Positions 1-5,437 of a stretch of 6,538 nucleotides of DNA are shown piece after piece. The notes below the pieces were generated by a model. It was not told where the DNA came from. It made no database searches and worked only from the letters and a program-made list of their open reading frames with translations. A program made the position numbers and the translations under genes. Within the stretch, counting starts at the first letter, position 1, and the number at the start of each line of letters is the position of its first letter. Origin of the DNA: CAYJHC01 sp964369805. GTDB taxonomy: Bacteria; Bacillota; Clostridia; Peptostreptococcales; Anaerovoracaceae. The stretch is taken from the NCBI GenBank assembly GCA_964369805.1, contig CAYJFM010000062.1:1-6538 (forward strand), written 5' to 3'.

Positions 1-55
1 TAGCAACTGCTATGGCCTTTTTTATTGATGATTCGAACATGAAAATGCACGACAG
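1..55 (+). repeat. 55-bp perfect direct repeat, copy 1 (probably cut by window edge)
   Basis: Positions 1-55 are identical, base for base, to 173-227. The copy begins inside a hairpin: only the loop and right arm of GCCATAGC-AACT-GCTATGGC are present, followed by a run of six T. The unit therefore almost certainly continues to the left of the window. After the T run comes a 32-base tail (24-55) with no recognisable promoter, ending in GCACGACAG. The period between copies is 172 bp, so at least two tandem units are implied. Confidence 0.9.
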
Positions 56-195
56 AGTCTAACAAGTCTCGTGGAGACTTGTCTCTGGAGTGGTTCAAGC
101 CTGTCGCACAGGCGATGAACGGCATACATTTTTAAAATGGATGCTAAATCATCTCGGGAGTACCAAAAGCCATAGCAACTGCTATGGCCTTTTTT
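53..195 (+). ncRNA. candidate structured non-coding RNA (unassigned family)
   Basis: The single complete unit shows four successive stem-loops on the plus strand. H1: CAGAG 53-57 pairs with CTCTG 83-87 and, beyond a 4-nt bulge, ACAAGTCTC 62-70 pairs with GAGACTTGT 74-82 around a GTG loop. H2: GTTCA 93-97 pairs with TGAAC 116-120, enclosing GCCTGT 99-104 with ACAGGC 108-113. H3: GCAT 122-125 pairs with ATGC 141-144, enclosing CATTT 127-131 with AAATG 135-139. H4: GCCATAGC 169-176 pairs with GCTATGGC 181-188, then CTTTTTT, a terminator form. Such spacing suggests a small RNA or cis-regulatory RNA of about 145 nt. I could not match it to the c-di-GMP, glycine, guanidine, T-box, SAM, lysine or cobalamin riboswitch signatures, nor to tRNA, 6S, SRP or RNase P RNA. 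No clear promoter precedes H1, so the 5' end is uncertain, and the strand rests only on the T tract after H4. Confidence 0.45.
169..195 (+). terminator. intrinsic-terminator-like hairpin inside the repeat unit
   Basis: A perfect 8-bp stem (169-176 with 181-188) with loop AACT is followed by C and six T. Its right half recurs at 1-23, so each repeat unit would end in, or contain, this terminator. It may end the candidate RNA, or act as the expression-platform stem of a regulatory RNA. Confidence 0.65.
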
Positions 196-227
196 ATTGA
201 TGATTCGAACATGAAAATGCACGACAG
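173..227 (+). repeat. 55-bp perfect direct repeat, copy 2
   Basis: This is the second exact copy of 1-55. Here the left arm of the terminator-like hairpin is visible just before it (169-172). After the last shared base (G227) the sequence diverges: copy 1 runs on into the next structured unit (AGTCT), whereas copy 2 runs into the AT-rich terminator hairpin at 227-263. Perfect identity over 55 non-coding bases points to recent duplication, gene conversion or strong constraint. Confidence 0.9.
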
Positions 228-263
228 CCTTAAATTTCAATAAATTTAAGGCCTTTTATTTTT
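227..263 (+). terminator. intrinsic terminator upstream of the EAL gene promoter
   Basis: GCCTTAAATTT (227-237) pairs perfectly with AAATTTAAGGC (242-252) around loop CAAT, followed by CTTTTATTTTT. The first G is also the last base of the 55-bp repeat. The hairpin lies just before the EAL gene promoter, so it would isolate that gene from transcription through the repeat region. Confidence 0.75.
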
Positions 264-274
264 ACAAATTTTAG

Positions 275-303
275 TTGACATTGCCCCCAATTCTTGATAT
301 AAC
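275..303 (+). promoter_or_regulatory. sigma-A-type promoter of the EAL gene
   Basis: A consensus -35 box TTGACA (275-280) is followed after exactly 17 bp by TATAAC (298-303), one mismatch from TATAAT. Transcription would start near 310. It lies directly downstream of a terminator and is the only strong promoter ahead of the EAL gene. Confidence 0.75.
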
Positions 304-309
304 TTAAAG

Positions 310-428
310 TATCAGTCCCACTAAAATTGGCTGAGCATCTTTGGATCCTATCGCATAAAAACATTATGATTCATATAGTATAACTTAATAATGCAACGCT
401 ATTTTTCATAAGAAAAGAGGTAAGAGTT
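310..428 (+). other. 5' leader of the EAL gene, no recognised element
   Basis: The predicted start site leaves about 119 untranslated bases before the ATG. I looked for c-di-GMP-I and c-di-GMP-II riboswitch core motifs because the gene is a c-di-GMP enzyme, and saw none. Only a weak CATTAT/ATAATG pairing (362-367 with 388-393) is visible, with no terminator. A second TATAAC at 379-384 lacks a -35 partner. The ribosome site AGAGGT is at 416-421. Confidence 0.35.
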
Positions 429-1670
429 ATGAATATATCTAGCCAAAATAATCCCCTTATTGATGTAAGGTTCGGTATTATGAGTTATGAGCAATTTCTC
501 AAAGATAATGAAGTGTATAAGTTTAATAAAATCTGTATGACTGAGGTTGTTAACGCAGATATGATGATTGCTTGCTTCAGTGAAGAAAAATACTATAATA
601 CTAGCACTGAAATCCTTAAAATGGGTAATGAAGCTTATCGCCAACTAGGTCTTGATAAAGTCATTCGGGTTTATATACACTCTTATAAAACATTCATGGC
701 AGTTGCAAATGATGATATTAGCGCTGAAGATTTTTATAACTTGATGAAAGCAAATCGCGAGCAGTATGAACTCATTAGAGGGCAACAAACCGGACTTAGT
801 GGAGTTTCAAGATTTTCTATTGCGTTTGGTGAGAATTTAGTTAATCGCTGCCTTGCTGCATATTACTTAAATAAAGACTTGCAAAACAACTTCATATTAG
901 TTACTGATGAAAAAGATCAACTCCAAAATGAACAGGAAGAGCTACTTAAAATTTTTGATACTCTGACCTATGCTCTCAGAGAGGATAAAGTTATTCCATA
1001 TTTTCAAGGAATACATAATAATAAAACAGGTGAGATTGATAAGTATGAAGCTTTAATGAGGGTTGTTGGTGAAAACGGTAAAGTTTATACTCCAGGGTTT
1101 TTCCTTGAAGCCTCAAAAAAACTTAAATTGTATCTTACTTTGAGTAAAGTTCTAATAGATAAGGCTCTTACTTTATTTGAAGGTAAAGAAGTTCAACTTA
1201 GCCTAAATATTTCTTTACATGATATTCAGTCCTCTGACTTTCGTGAATGGTTCTTGGATAGACTAAAAAAACATCCTGATCCTACAAAAATAATAATCGA
1301 GTTTGTCGAAACAGAGGATTATAGTAGCGGAAACACCATTTATGAGTTCTTGGTTAACATCCGTAATATTGGTTGTCTTATAGCTATTGATGATTTTGGT
1401 TCTGGCTATGCCACCTATACAGCAATTACCGCTTTAAAGCCGGAGATAATAAAAATAGACGGTAAAATTATCAAATCACTCTCTAATTGTGAAGATAGCA
1501 AAATTATTCTAAATTCAATATGTTATATGGGAAACTTGCTAGGTTCTGAAATAGTAGCGGAATTTGTTGAAAATGAAGAGATTCAAACTCTAATTTCCAA
1601 AGAGAAAATTTCTCATTCTCAGGGCTATTATTTTTCTACACCGTCCACTTACAGCGATTTGGGGTTGTAA
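429..1670 (+). CDS. EAL-domain cyclic-di-GMP phosphodiesterase with degenerate GGDEF-like N-terminus
   Basis: 413-aa soluble protein with no signal peptide or membrane segment. The C-terminal EAL domain (about 175-410) should hydrolyse the second messenger c-di-GMP to pGpG. All the usual catalytic and metal residues are visible: EALMR (E207), N260 in SLNIS, E291, DDFGSGY (D321, D322), K342 in IKIDG, AEFVE (E378/E381) and Q398 in SQGYY. An active phosphodiesterase is therefore likely. Residues about 10-160 have the length and strand/helix rhythm of a GGDEF domain, but where the signature should follow 'RV' there is IHSYK (83-87). If it is a GGDEF fold it is catalytically dead and perhaps sensory; a PAS-like or unrelated domain is possible. 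The start is set by AGAGGT 7 bases upstream. The gene is monocistronic, with its own promoter at 275-303 and terminator at 1728-1764. Which c-di-GMP output it controls (motility, adhesion, sporulation) cannot be told. Confidence 0.9.
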   Translation: MNISSQNNPLIDVRFGIMSYEQFLKDNEVYKFNKICMTEVVNADMMIACFSEEKYYNTSTEILKMGNEAYRQLGLDKVIRVYIHSYKTFMAVANDDISAEDFYNLMKANREQYELIRGQQTGLSGVSRFSIAFGENLVNRCLAAYYLNKDLQNNFILVTDEKDQLQNEQEELLKIFDTLTYALREDKVIPYFQGIHNNKTGEIDKYEALMRVVGENGKVYTPGFFLEASKKLKLYLTLSKVLIDKALTLFEGKEVQLSLNISLHDIQSSDFREWFLDRLKKHPDPTKIIIEFVETEDYSSGNTIYEFLVNIRNIGCLIAIDDFGSGYATYTAITALKPEIIKIDGKIIKSLSNCEDSKIILNSICYMGNLLGSEIVAEFVENEEIQTLISKEKISHSQGYYFSTPSTYSDLGL

Positions 1671-1727
1671 TCAATATTTCACATTTTCTAAGAAGATTTG
1701 AAATATTTATATAATTTTAGAATGCAA

Positions 1728-1764
1728 AATGGGGCTGTCCACTTCGACTGCCCCATTATTTTTT
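1728..1764. terminator. terminator between convergent EAL and transporter genes
   Basis: AATGGGGC (1728-1735) pairs with GCCCCATT (1750-1757), with a possible inner GTC/GAC pairing, followed by ATTTTTTC on the plus strand. It sits 57 bases after the EAL stop codon and 17 before the transporter stop codon. On the minus strand the hairpin is followed by a shorter T run (ATTTTG), so it probably ends both transcripts but is stronger for the plus strand. Confidence 0.8.
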
Positions 1765-1781
1765 CTATGAGTATTCTCTAT

Positions 1782-3248
1782 TTAAAACATTAGATGCATA
1801 AAAACTGCTGTAATTGGAATTGCAATTATTGTTCTTTCGAAAAAGCAAATGATTAGTTGCTTTAAGTTAATAGGAATTTTAGTTGAAATCATTACTACTA
1901 CAGTTTCTGAGAAGAATATAATTTGAACCATAGATACTGTTACTACCATGTATCTTGCAGCTTCAGAGATAATGTCGATTTTGTCAGCAATTAGTAATAC
2001 TGGCAAGAACATTTCTGCTATTCCTACTGGGAATGACGGCGCAATTAGCTCAGCATCTGGCACTCTAAGTAAGTTTAATAACGGCTCAAATAGCATTCCA
2101 ATCCACTGGAAAACTGGCGTATATGTAGCAATAATCATCGCTATAATTCCTACTGCTGTCAATAGTGATACTACCTTAGGCAATACATAGTAGCCATCCT
2201 TTAGACTTATTCCTATTTCCTTACCTAAGTTCGGTGCTAAATAGGCTTTTTTTATAGCTCGGTTTGCTCCATTCTTTAGCATCCCCTTTGTTTCTCTAGC
2301 TTCGGCATTAATTTTATCTAAGTCTTGAACTTCCCCATTTTTGTATATGGAATCAATCTTGGACAGAGGTGGTATACGCGACATAACAAAGCTTACTAGT
2401 AGTGTTATTAACATCGCTGTAAAGTACACTGGAATAAAGTGTTCACTTAAGCCTGCAGTTTCAATAACCATATAAGCAAACCCAACACTTACAGCACTAA
2501 ATCCAGTGGCAATAATAGCCGCTTCTCTTTTAGTATAAATACCATCTCTATATAATTTGCTTGTAATTAAGACCCCTACTGAAGAAGAGCTTACAAAAGA
2601 TGCAATGGCATTAACTGCACTTCTTCCTGGAACTTTAAATACTGGGCGCATTAAAGGTTCCATTAGACTTCCTATGAAGTCAACAATCCCGTAGTTTAAT
2701 AAGAACGGCATGAATATTGCACTTACAGGGATAATCCACGACACCGATAGTGCTACTGGTATTACCGACCCTGCAGTATGTGAGCCTACAATAATATCTG
2801 GAAGTGGTATTCCAAATGTCGTATTCAGTAAATAGCAAATTGAGAACACAGCTCCTAATACATACAGGATTACATGCACTACAGAGTCTTCTTCATAGTA
2901 CTTATACAGTTTATTTTCTTTATTTTTGCAAATTAACTTTCCGTATATACTTAAGATGGCATTACCACCAACTATACCTCCGCTTATTAGCCAAGCGCCT
3001 ACATTACCTAATGTTGATTGTATAGTTTTGTATATAAATCCAAAAGCAATATCGGTTTGCCCATTAATAGTTATTGGCACAAAGAATATAAAAACTGCTA
3101 TTAATGTGAAAAAGCTCGCTTTTATCATTCCTGTTTTTCTTTGGGCTGGATCAAGTCTATAAGAGTCCAGCACCTTATTATCATTATAATTAACTGGTTC
3201 TTCAGCCTCATCAACGATTTCTTCTACTACTTCATCTCTAAATTCCAT
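1782..3248 (-). CDS. YjiH-family (Gate / nucleoside-recognition domain) membrane transporter
   Basis: 488-aa polytopic membrane protein. An acidic, Glu-rich cytosolic N-terminus (1-40) is followed by about ten hydrophobic segments, near 43-62, 84-104, 123-141, 150-182, 212-230, 242-262, 270-290, 357-376, 402-420 and 432-455, with a last helix near 465-486. Two similar stretches around 190-229 and 382-420 share I-G-x-L-x-EPL followed by a VP turn, which fits the duplicated Gate/nucleoside-recognition architecture of YjiH-type proteins. A charged cytosolic loop (295-350) links the halves. Family members are poorly characterised and substrates are largely unknown. The gene follows the ureohydrolase gene after only 30 bp, with its own GAGGA site (3255-3259), so the two are surely co-transcribed. 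Transport of the guanidino substrate or of its amine product is the natural inference. Family assignment rests on recognised sequence style, not a search. Confidence 0.82.
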   Translation of the reverse strand: MEFRDEVVEEIVDEAEEPVNYNDNKVLDSYRLDPAQRKTGMIKASFFTLIAVFIFFVPITINGQTDIAFGFIYKTIQSTLGNVGAWLISGGIVGGNAILSIYGKLICKNKENKLYKYYEEDSVVHVILYVLGAVFSICYLLNTTFGIPLPDIIVGSHTAGSVIPVALSVSWIIPVSAIFMPFLLNYGIVDFIGSLMEPLMRPVFKVPGRSAVNAIASFVSSSSVGVLITSKLYRDGIYTKREAAIIATGFSAVSVGFAYMVIETAGLSEHFIPVYFTAMLITLLVSFVMSRIPPLSKIDSIYKNGEVQDLDKINAEARETKGMLKNGANRAIKKAYLAPNLGKEIGISLKDGYYVLPKVVSLLTAVGIIAMIIATYTPVFQWIGMLFEPLLNLLRVPDAELIAPSFPVGIAEMFLPVLLIADKIDIISEAARYMVVTVSMVQIIFFSETVVVMISTKIPINLKQLIICFFERTIIAIPITAVFMHLMF

Positions 3249-3278
3249 CTATCTTCCTCGCTTTACTTTTTGTAATGT

Positions 3279-4226
3279 TTACTTGTTTTGTTTTTTTAAC
3301 GCTAGTATGGATAGATATTCAAATACAATATTTGCTGCCATGTAAGAAGTTACTTCTCCACTGTCATATGCAGGTAATACTTCTACTATGTCAAATCCAA
3401 TATAGTTTAAATCTTTAATGTTTCTTAAAATATGTAAAGTTTCAAAAGATGTAAACCCTGCTACTTCAGGTGTTCCTGTTCCTGGTGCATATGCTGGATC
3501 TACGAAGTCAATATCAAAGGTCAAGAAACACTTTTTATCTCCTACTCTATCTTTAATCATCTCCACAATAGCATCCATTCCCATTTCATGAACCTTATGG
3601 CCAGGGATTAATAGCATTCCTAGCTCTGCAGCCATTTTATGTTCATTAGGGTCGTATAATGATCCTCTCATGCCAACTTGAATTGAATGCTCTGTATCAA
3701 TTAAACCTTCTTCAATAGCTCTTCTAAATGGTGTTCCATGATTGTATTTTTCTCCAAAAACTTCATCACATAAATCTGAGTGTGAGTCAAAATGTACTAA
3801 CGCAACAGGCCCATGTTTTTTTGCAACAGATCTTAGCTCTGCCAGAGTAATTGAGTGATCTCCTCCTAGCACAATTGGAACTGCCCCCGCATTAACAATA
3901 TTATCCATTCCCTCTTCAATTGACTTGTATGAAGGGTGTATATAGCCTGGTGTAACGTTAAAGTCTCCAATGTCTCCACCTTTTAGTGATTCCATTATGT
4001 TAACTTGTTGAATAACATTATTAGGCTTCATCATAACAGAAATATTACGAATTGCGTTAGGCCCAAATCTCGATCCTGATCTGAATGAGCTTGCAGTGTC
4101 AAAGGGAGCTCCTGCGATTACAAAGTCTAGCCCTTCTGCACTCTCCACTCTTCCCATTCTCATGAATGTTCCCATATTACAAAATCTTGGTGATGCTAAC
4201 GCACTTGTTGGTTGACCTTTTGCCAT
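3279..4226 (-). CDS. speB: ureohydrolase: agmatinase or related guanidino-acid hydrolase
   Basis: 315-aa cytosolic enzyme of the arginase/agmatinase family, which uses two Mn ions to cleave a guanidino group and release urea. The three metal motifs are intact: GGDHS (H124), HFDSHSD (D147, H149, D151) and FDIDFVDP (D238, D240), followed by the PGTGTPE substrate loop and VEVLPAYD (E282). Length is normal for the family. The N-terminal SPRF...TFMRM stretch (12-24) and FGEKYNHGTPFRRAIEEGLID (157-177) resemble guanidinobutyrase/guanidinopropionase-type enzymes as I remember them. E. coli-type agmatinases also share much, so agmatine, 4-guanidinobutyrate, 3-guanidinopropionate and guanidine all remain open; the symbol speB is family-level only. 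The start is fixed by a GGAGGT site (minus strand, 4235-4240) 8 bases upstream. It is first in an operon with the transporter and divergent from a LysR gene that probably controls it. Confidence 0.9.
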   Translation of the reverse strand: MAKGQPTSALASPRFCNMGTFMRMGRVESAEGLDFVIAGAPFDTASSFRSGSRFGPNAIRNISVMMKPNNVIQQVNIMESLKGGDIGDFNVTPGYIHPSYKSIEEGMDNIVNAGAVPIVLGGDHSITLAELRSVAKKHGPVALVHFDSHSDLCDEVFGEKYNHGTPFRRAIEEGLIDTEHSIQVGMRGSLYDPNEHKMAAELGMLLIPGHKVHEMGMDAIVEMIKDRVGDKKCFLTFDIDFVDPAYAPGTGTPEVAGFTSFETLHILRNIKDLNYIGFDIVEVLPAYDSGEVTSYMAANIVFEYLSILALKKQNK

Positions 4227-4307
4227 AATTTTTTACCTCCTAAAGTATTGTTCTACTTAATTGTGTTTCTAACTAACTTAATGCTAGCACACACTTCCTT
4301 ACTCTAG

Positions 4308-4313
4308 TTATAT
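4308..4313 (-). promoter_or_regulatory. possible -10 box of the ureohydrolase operon
   Basis: Read on the minus strand this is TATAAC, about 80 bases before the ATG. No good -35 box lies 15-18 bp upstream; that position falls inside the palindrome at 4325-4350. A poor -35 overlapped by an operator would fit a LysR-activated promoter, but the call is weak in such AT-rich DNA. Confidence 0.3.
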
Positions 4314-4324
4314 GTAAATTACTC

Positions 4325-4350
4325 TTGATATATATTTTTTTGTATATCAA
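4325..4350. promoter_or_regulatory. palindromic operator candidate for the LysR regulator
   Basis: TTGATATA (4325-4332) and TATATCAA (4343-4350) are perfect inverted repeats separated by 10 bases. The overall form, a dyad with an AT-rich centre, is what LysR-type regulators usually bind. The dyad centre is about 53 bases upstream of the predicted LysR start site and about 36 upstream of the possible operon start site. One site could therefore serve activation of the operon and autorepression. Confidence 0.55.
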
Positions 4351-4375
4351 TTTCTATGCAATTCAGTTGATTTTT

Positions 4376-4384
4376 TGGTACAAT
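4376..4384 (+). promoter_or_regulatory. extended -10 promoter of the LysR gene
   Basis: TGGTACAAT matches the extended -10 pattern TGnTAnAAT. No convincing -35 box lies 17 bp upstream, as expected for extended -10 promoters. Transcription would begin near 4391, giving a leader of about 59 bases before the ATG. Confidence 0.5.
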
Positions 4385-4449
4385 ACAAGTGTTAAGTCAA
4401 ATAATTAACAATGTCCCTTGCTATTTAAATTGCCAGTCTGGAGGATATT

Positions 4450-5349
4450 ATGAACATTCACTATCTAGAATATATTATCGAGGTTGCAAAATGCGGTTCT
4501 ATAAATAGGGCTTCCCAAAACCTCTATTTATCTCAGCCAAATCTAAGCTCAATCATTAAAACCATTGAGCATGACTTTAACATACAAATTTTTCAAAGGT
4601 ATAACAAGGGTGTGAAACTCACTAAGGACGGTGAACTATTTATTAAAAGCGCTCAAACCATTGTAAATGAAATGGAGATCATTAAGAATATTTCCCTTAC
4701 TAATAATAAGCGTACTAATCTATCTATATCATGCACCTATTCTTCAACTTTTATGGAAAGTTTCATGGAATTTAAAGCAAAATTTCCAAGTATAGAAATT
4801 GAGGATTCCTTTAAAGAAACTGGATTAATACAAACTATCCAAGATGTGATCGAGAAGAAATATAACCTTTCATTATTCTACTGTTTTAATTGTAGAGTAA
4901 ATGAGCATAGAAAAATAATAAGCCAATATAACCTAGAACTGGTTGAGTTAGCCACAAAAATAAAACCCTATGCTCTAGTTTCTTCCACTGGAATTTATAA
5001 AGATGATAGTTCAATTTCATTTTCCCAGCTTGCAGCTGAACGTTTCGTTACCTACGAGAACTTTGAATATGAAGATTGGTTGAAAGTTTTGGGCCGCGAT
5101 AAACATCAAAAAACCATGTATATTTTTGATAGAGGTGGATTGGTCGATAGTATCACTCGGAGCAATTACATTTCTGTAGTTATGGGTAAAATATCCAAGC
5201 AGCAGCAAGCTCTTGGTTGTAAAACCTTAACTATAGAAGATTTTCCTGACTATCTTAATGTCTATCTAGTCAAGCATCAAGATATCCCTCTAAGCGCAAA
5301 AGAAAAACAGTTTTTAAAAATTCTAAAGAAAAATTTAGCCACTGTTTAA
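4450..5349 (+). CDS. LysR-family transcriptional regulator
   Basis: 299 aa, the usual length of the family. The N-terminal winged helix-turn-helix (1-60) is clear: YLEYIIEVAKCGSINRASQ, then LYLSQPNLSSIIKTIE as recognition helix, and the wing IFQRYNKGVKLTKDGELF. A linker helix follows (62-85), then a two-lobed effector-binding domain from about residue 90 to the end (SISCTYSSTF starts the first strand). The effector domain is divergent and gives no hint of the ligand. The ATG is fixed by GGAGG (4440-4444), 5 bases upstream. Divergent orientation from the ureohydrolase-transporter operon, with a shared 223-bp spacer and palindrome, makes it the likely regulator of that operon, with a guanidino compound or product as co-inducer. 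That assignment is inference from position. Confidence 0.92.
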   Translation: MNIHYLEYIIEVAKCGSINRASQNLYLSQPNLSSIIKTIEHDFNIQIFQRYNKGVKLTKDGELFIKSAQTIVNEMEIIKNISLTNNKRTNLSISCTYSSTFMESFMEFKAKFPSIEIEDSFKETGLIQTIQDVIEKKYNLSLFYCFNCRVNEHRKIISQYNLELVELATKIKPYALVSSTGIYKDDSSISFSQLAAERFVTYENFEYEDWLKVLGRDKHQKTMYIFDRGGLVDSITRSNYISVVMGKISKQQQALGCKTLTIEDFPDYLNVYLVKHQDIPLSAKEKQFLKILKKNLATV

Positions 5350-5351
5350 TC

Positions 5352-5395
5352 AAAAGACAGGAGAAAGTGAATAATATCATTTTCTCCTGTCTTTT
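5352..5395. terminator. long bidirectional terminator between LysR and surface-protein genes
   Basis: A 19-bp stem (5352-5370 with 5377-5395), perfect except for one G-U pair on the plus-strand RNA, encloses a 6-base loop. The stem starts AAAA and ends TTTT, so transcripts from either strand get a GC-containing hairpin followed by U residues. It lies 2 bases after the LysR stop codon and 42 bases past the end of the minus-strand gene, and can serve both. Confidence 0.88.
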
Positions 5396-5437
5396 CTTAT
5401 TGATTCATTTTTTAGTATTCATCAATTGTTCATTTTT

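Noticed and set aside
51..195. tRNA, c-di-GMP riboswitch or CRISPR element in the repeat region
   Set aside because: No 7-5-5 bp cloverleaf or TTCGANTC-type T loop in the right place, no c-di-GMP class I or II core, and only two long copies 172 bp apart rather than short repeats with spacers.
1..227. Insertion-sequence end or transposon remnant
   Set aside because: No terminal inverted repeats, target duplication or transposase fragment is visible. It cannot be fully excluded without the sequence to the left.
22..240. 72-aa open frame on the minus strand
   Set aside because: It lies wholly in the repeated, hairpin-rich region, crosses both terminators in antisense and has no ribosome site or recognisable domain. 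It is better explained as a by-product of the structured repeat.
379..384. Second -10 box (TATAAC) close to the EAL gene
   Set aside because: No -35 box at a proper distance and no TGn extension, while the promoter at 275-303 is near consensus.
399..644. 81-aa open frame on the minus strand
   Set aside because: Antisense to the start of the EAL gene, whose sequence motifs are unmistakable; no ribosome site or family resemblance.
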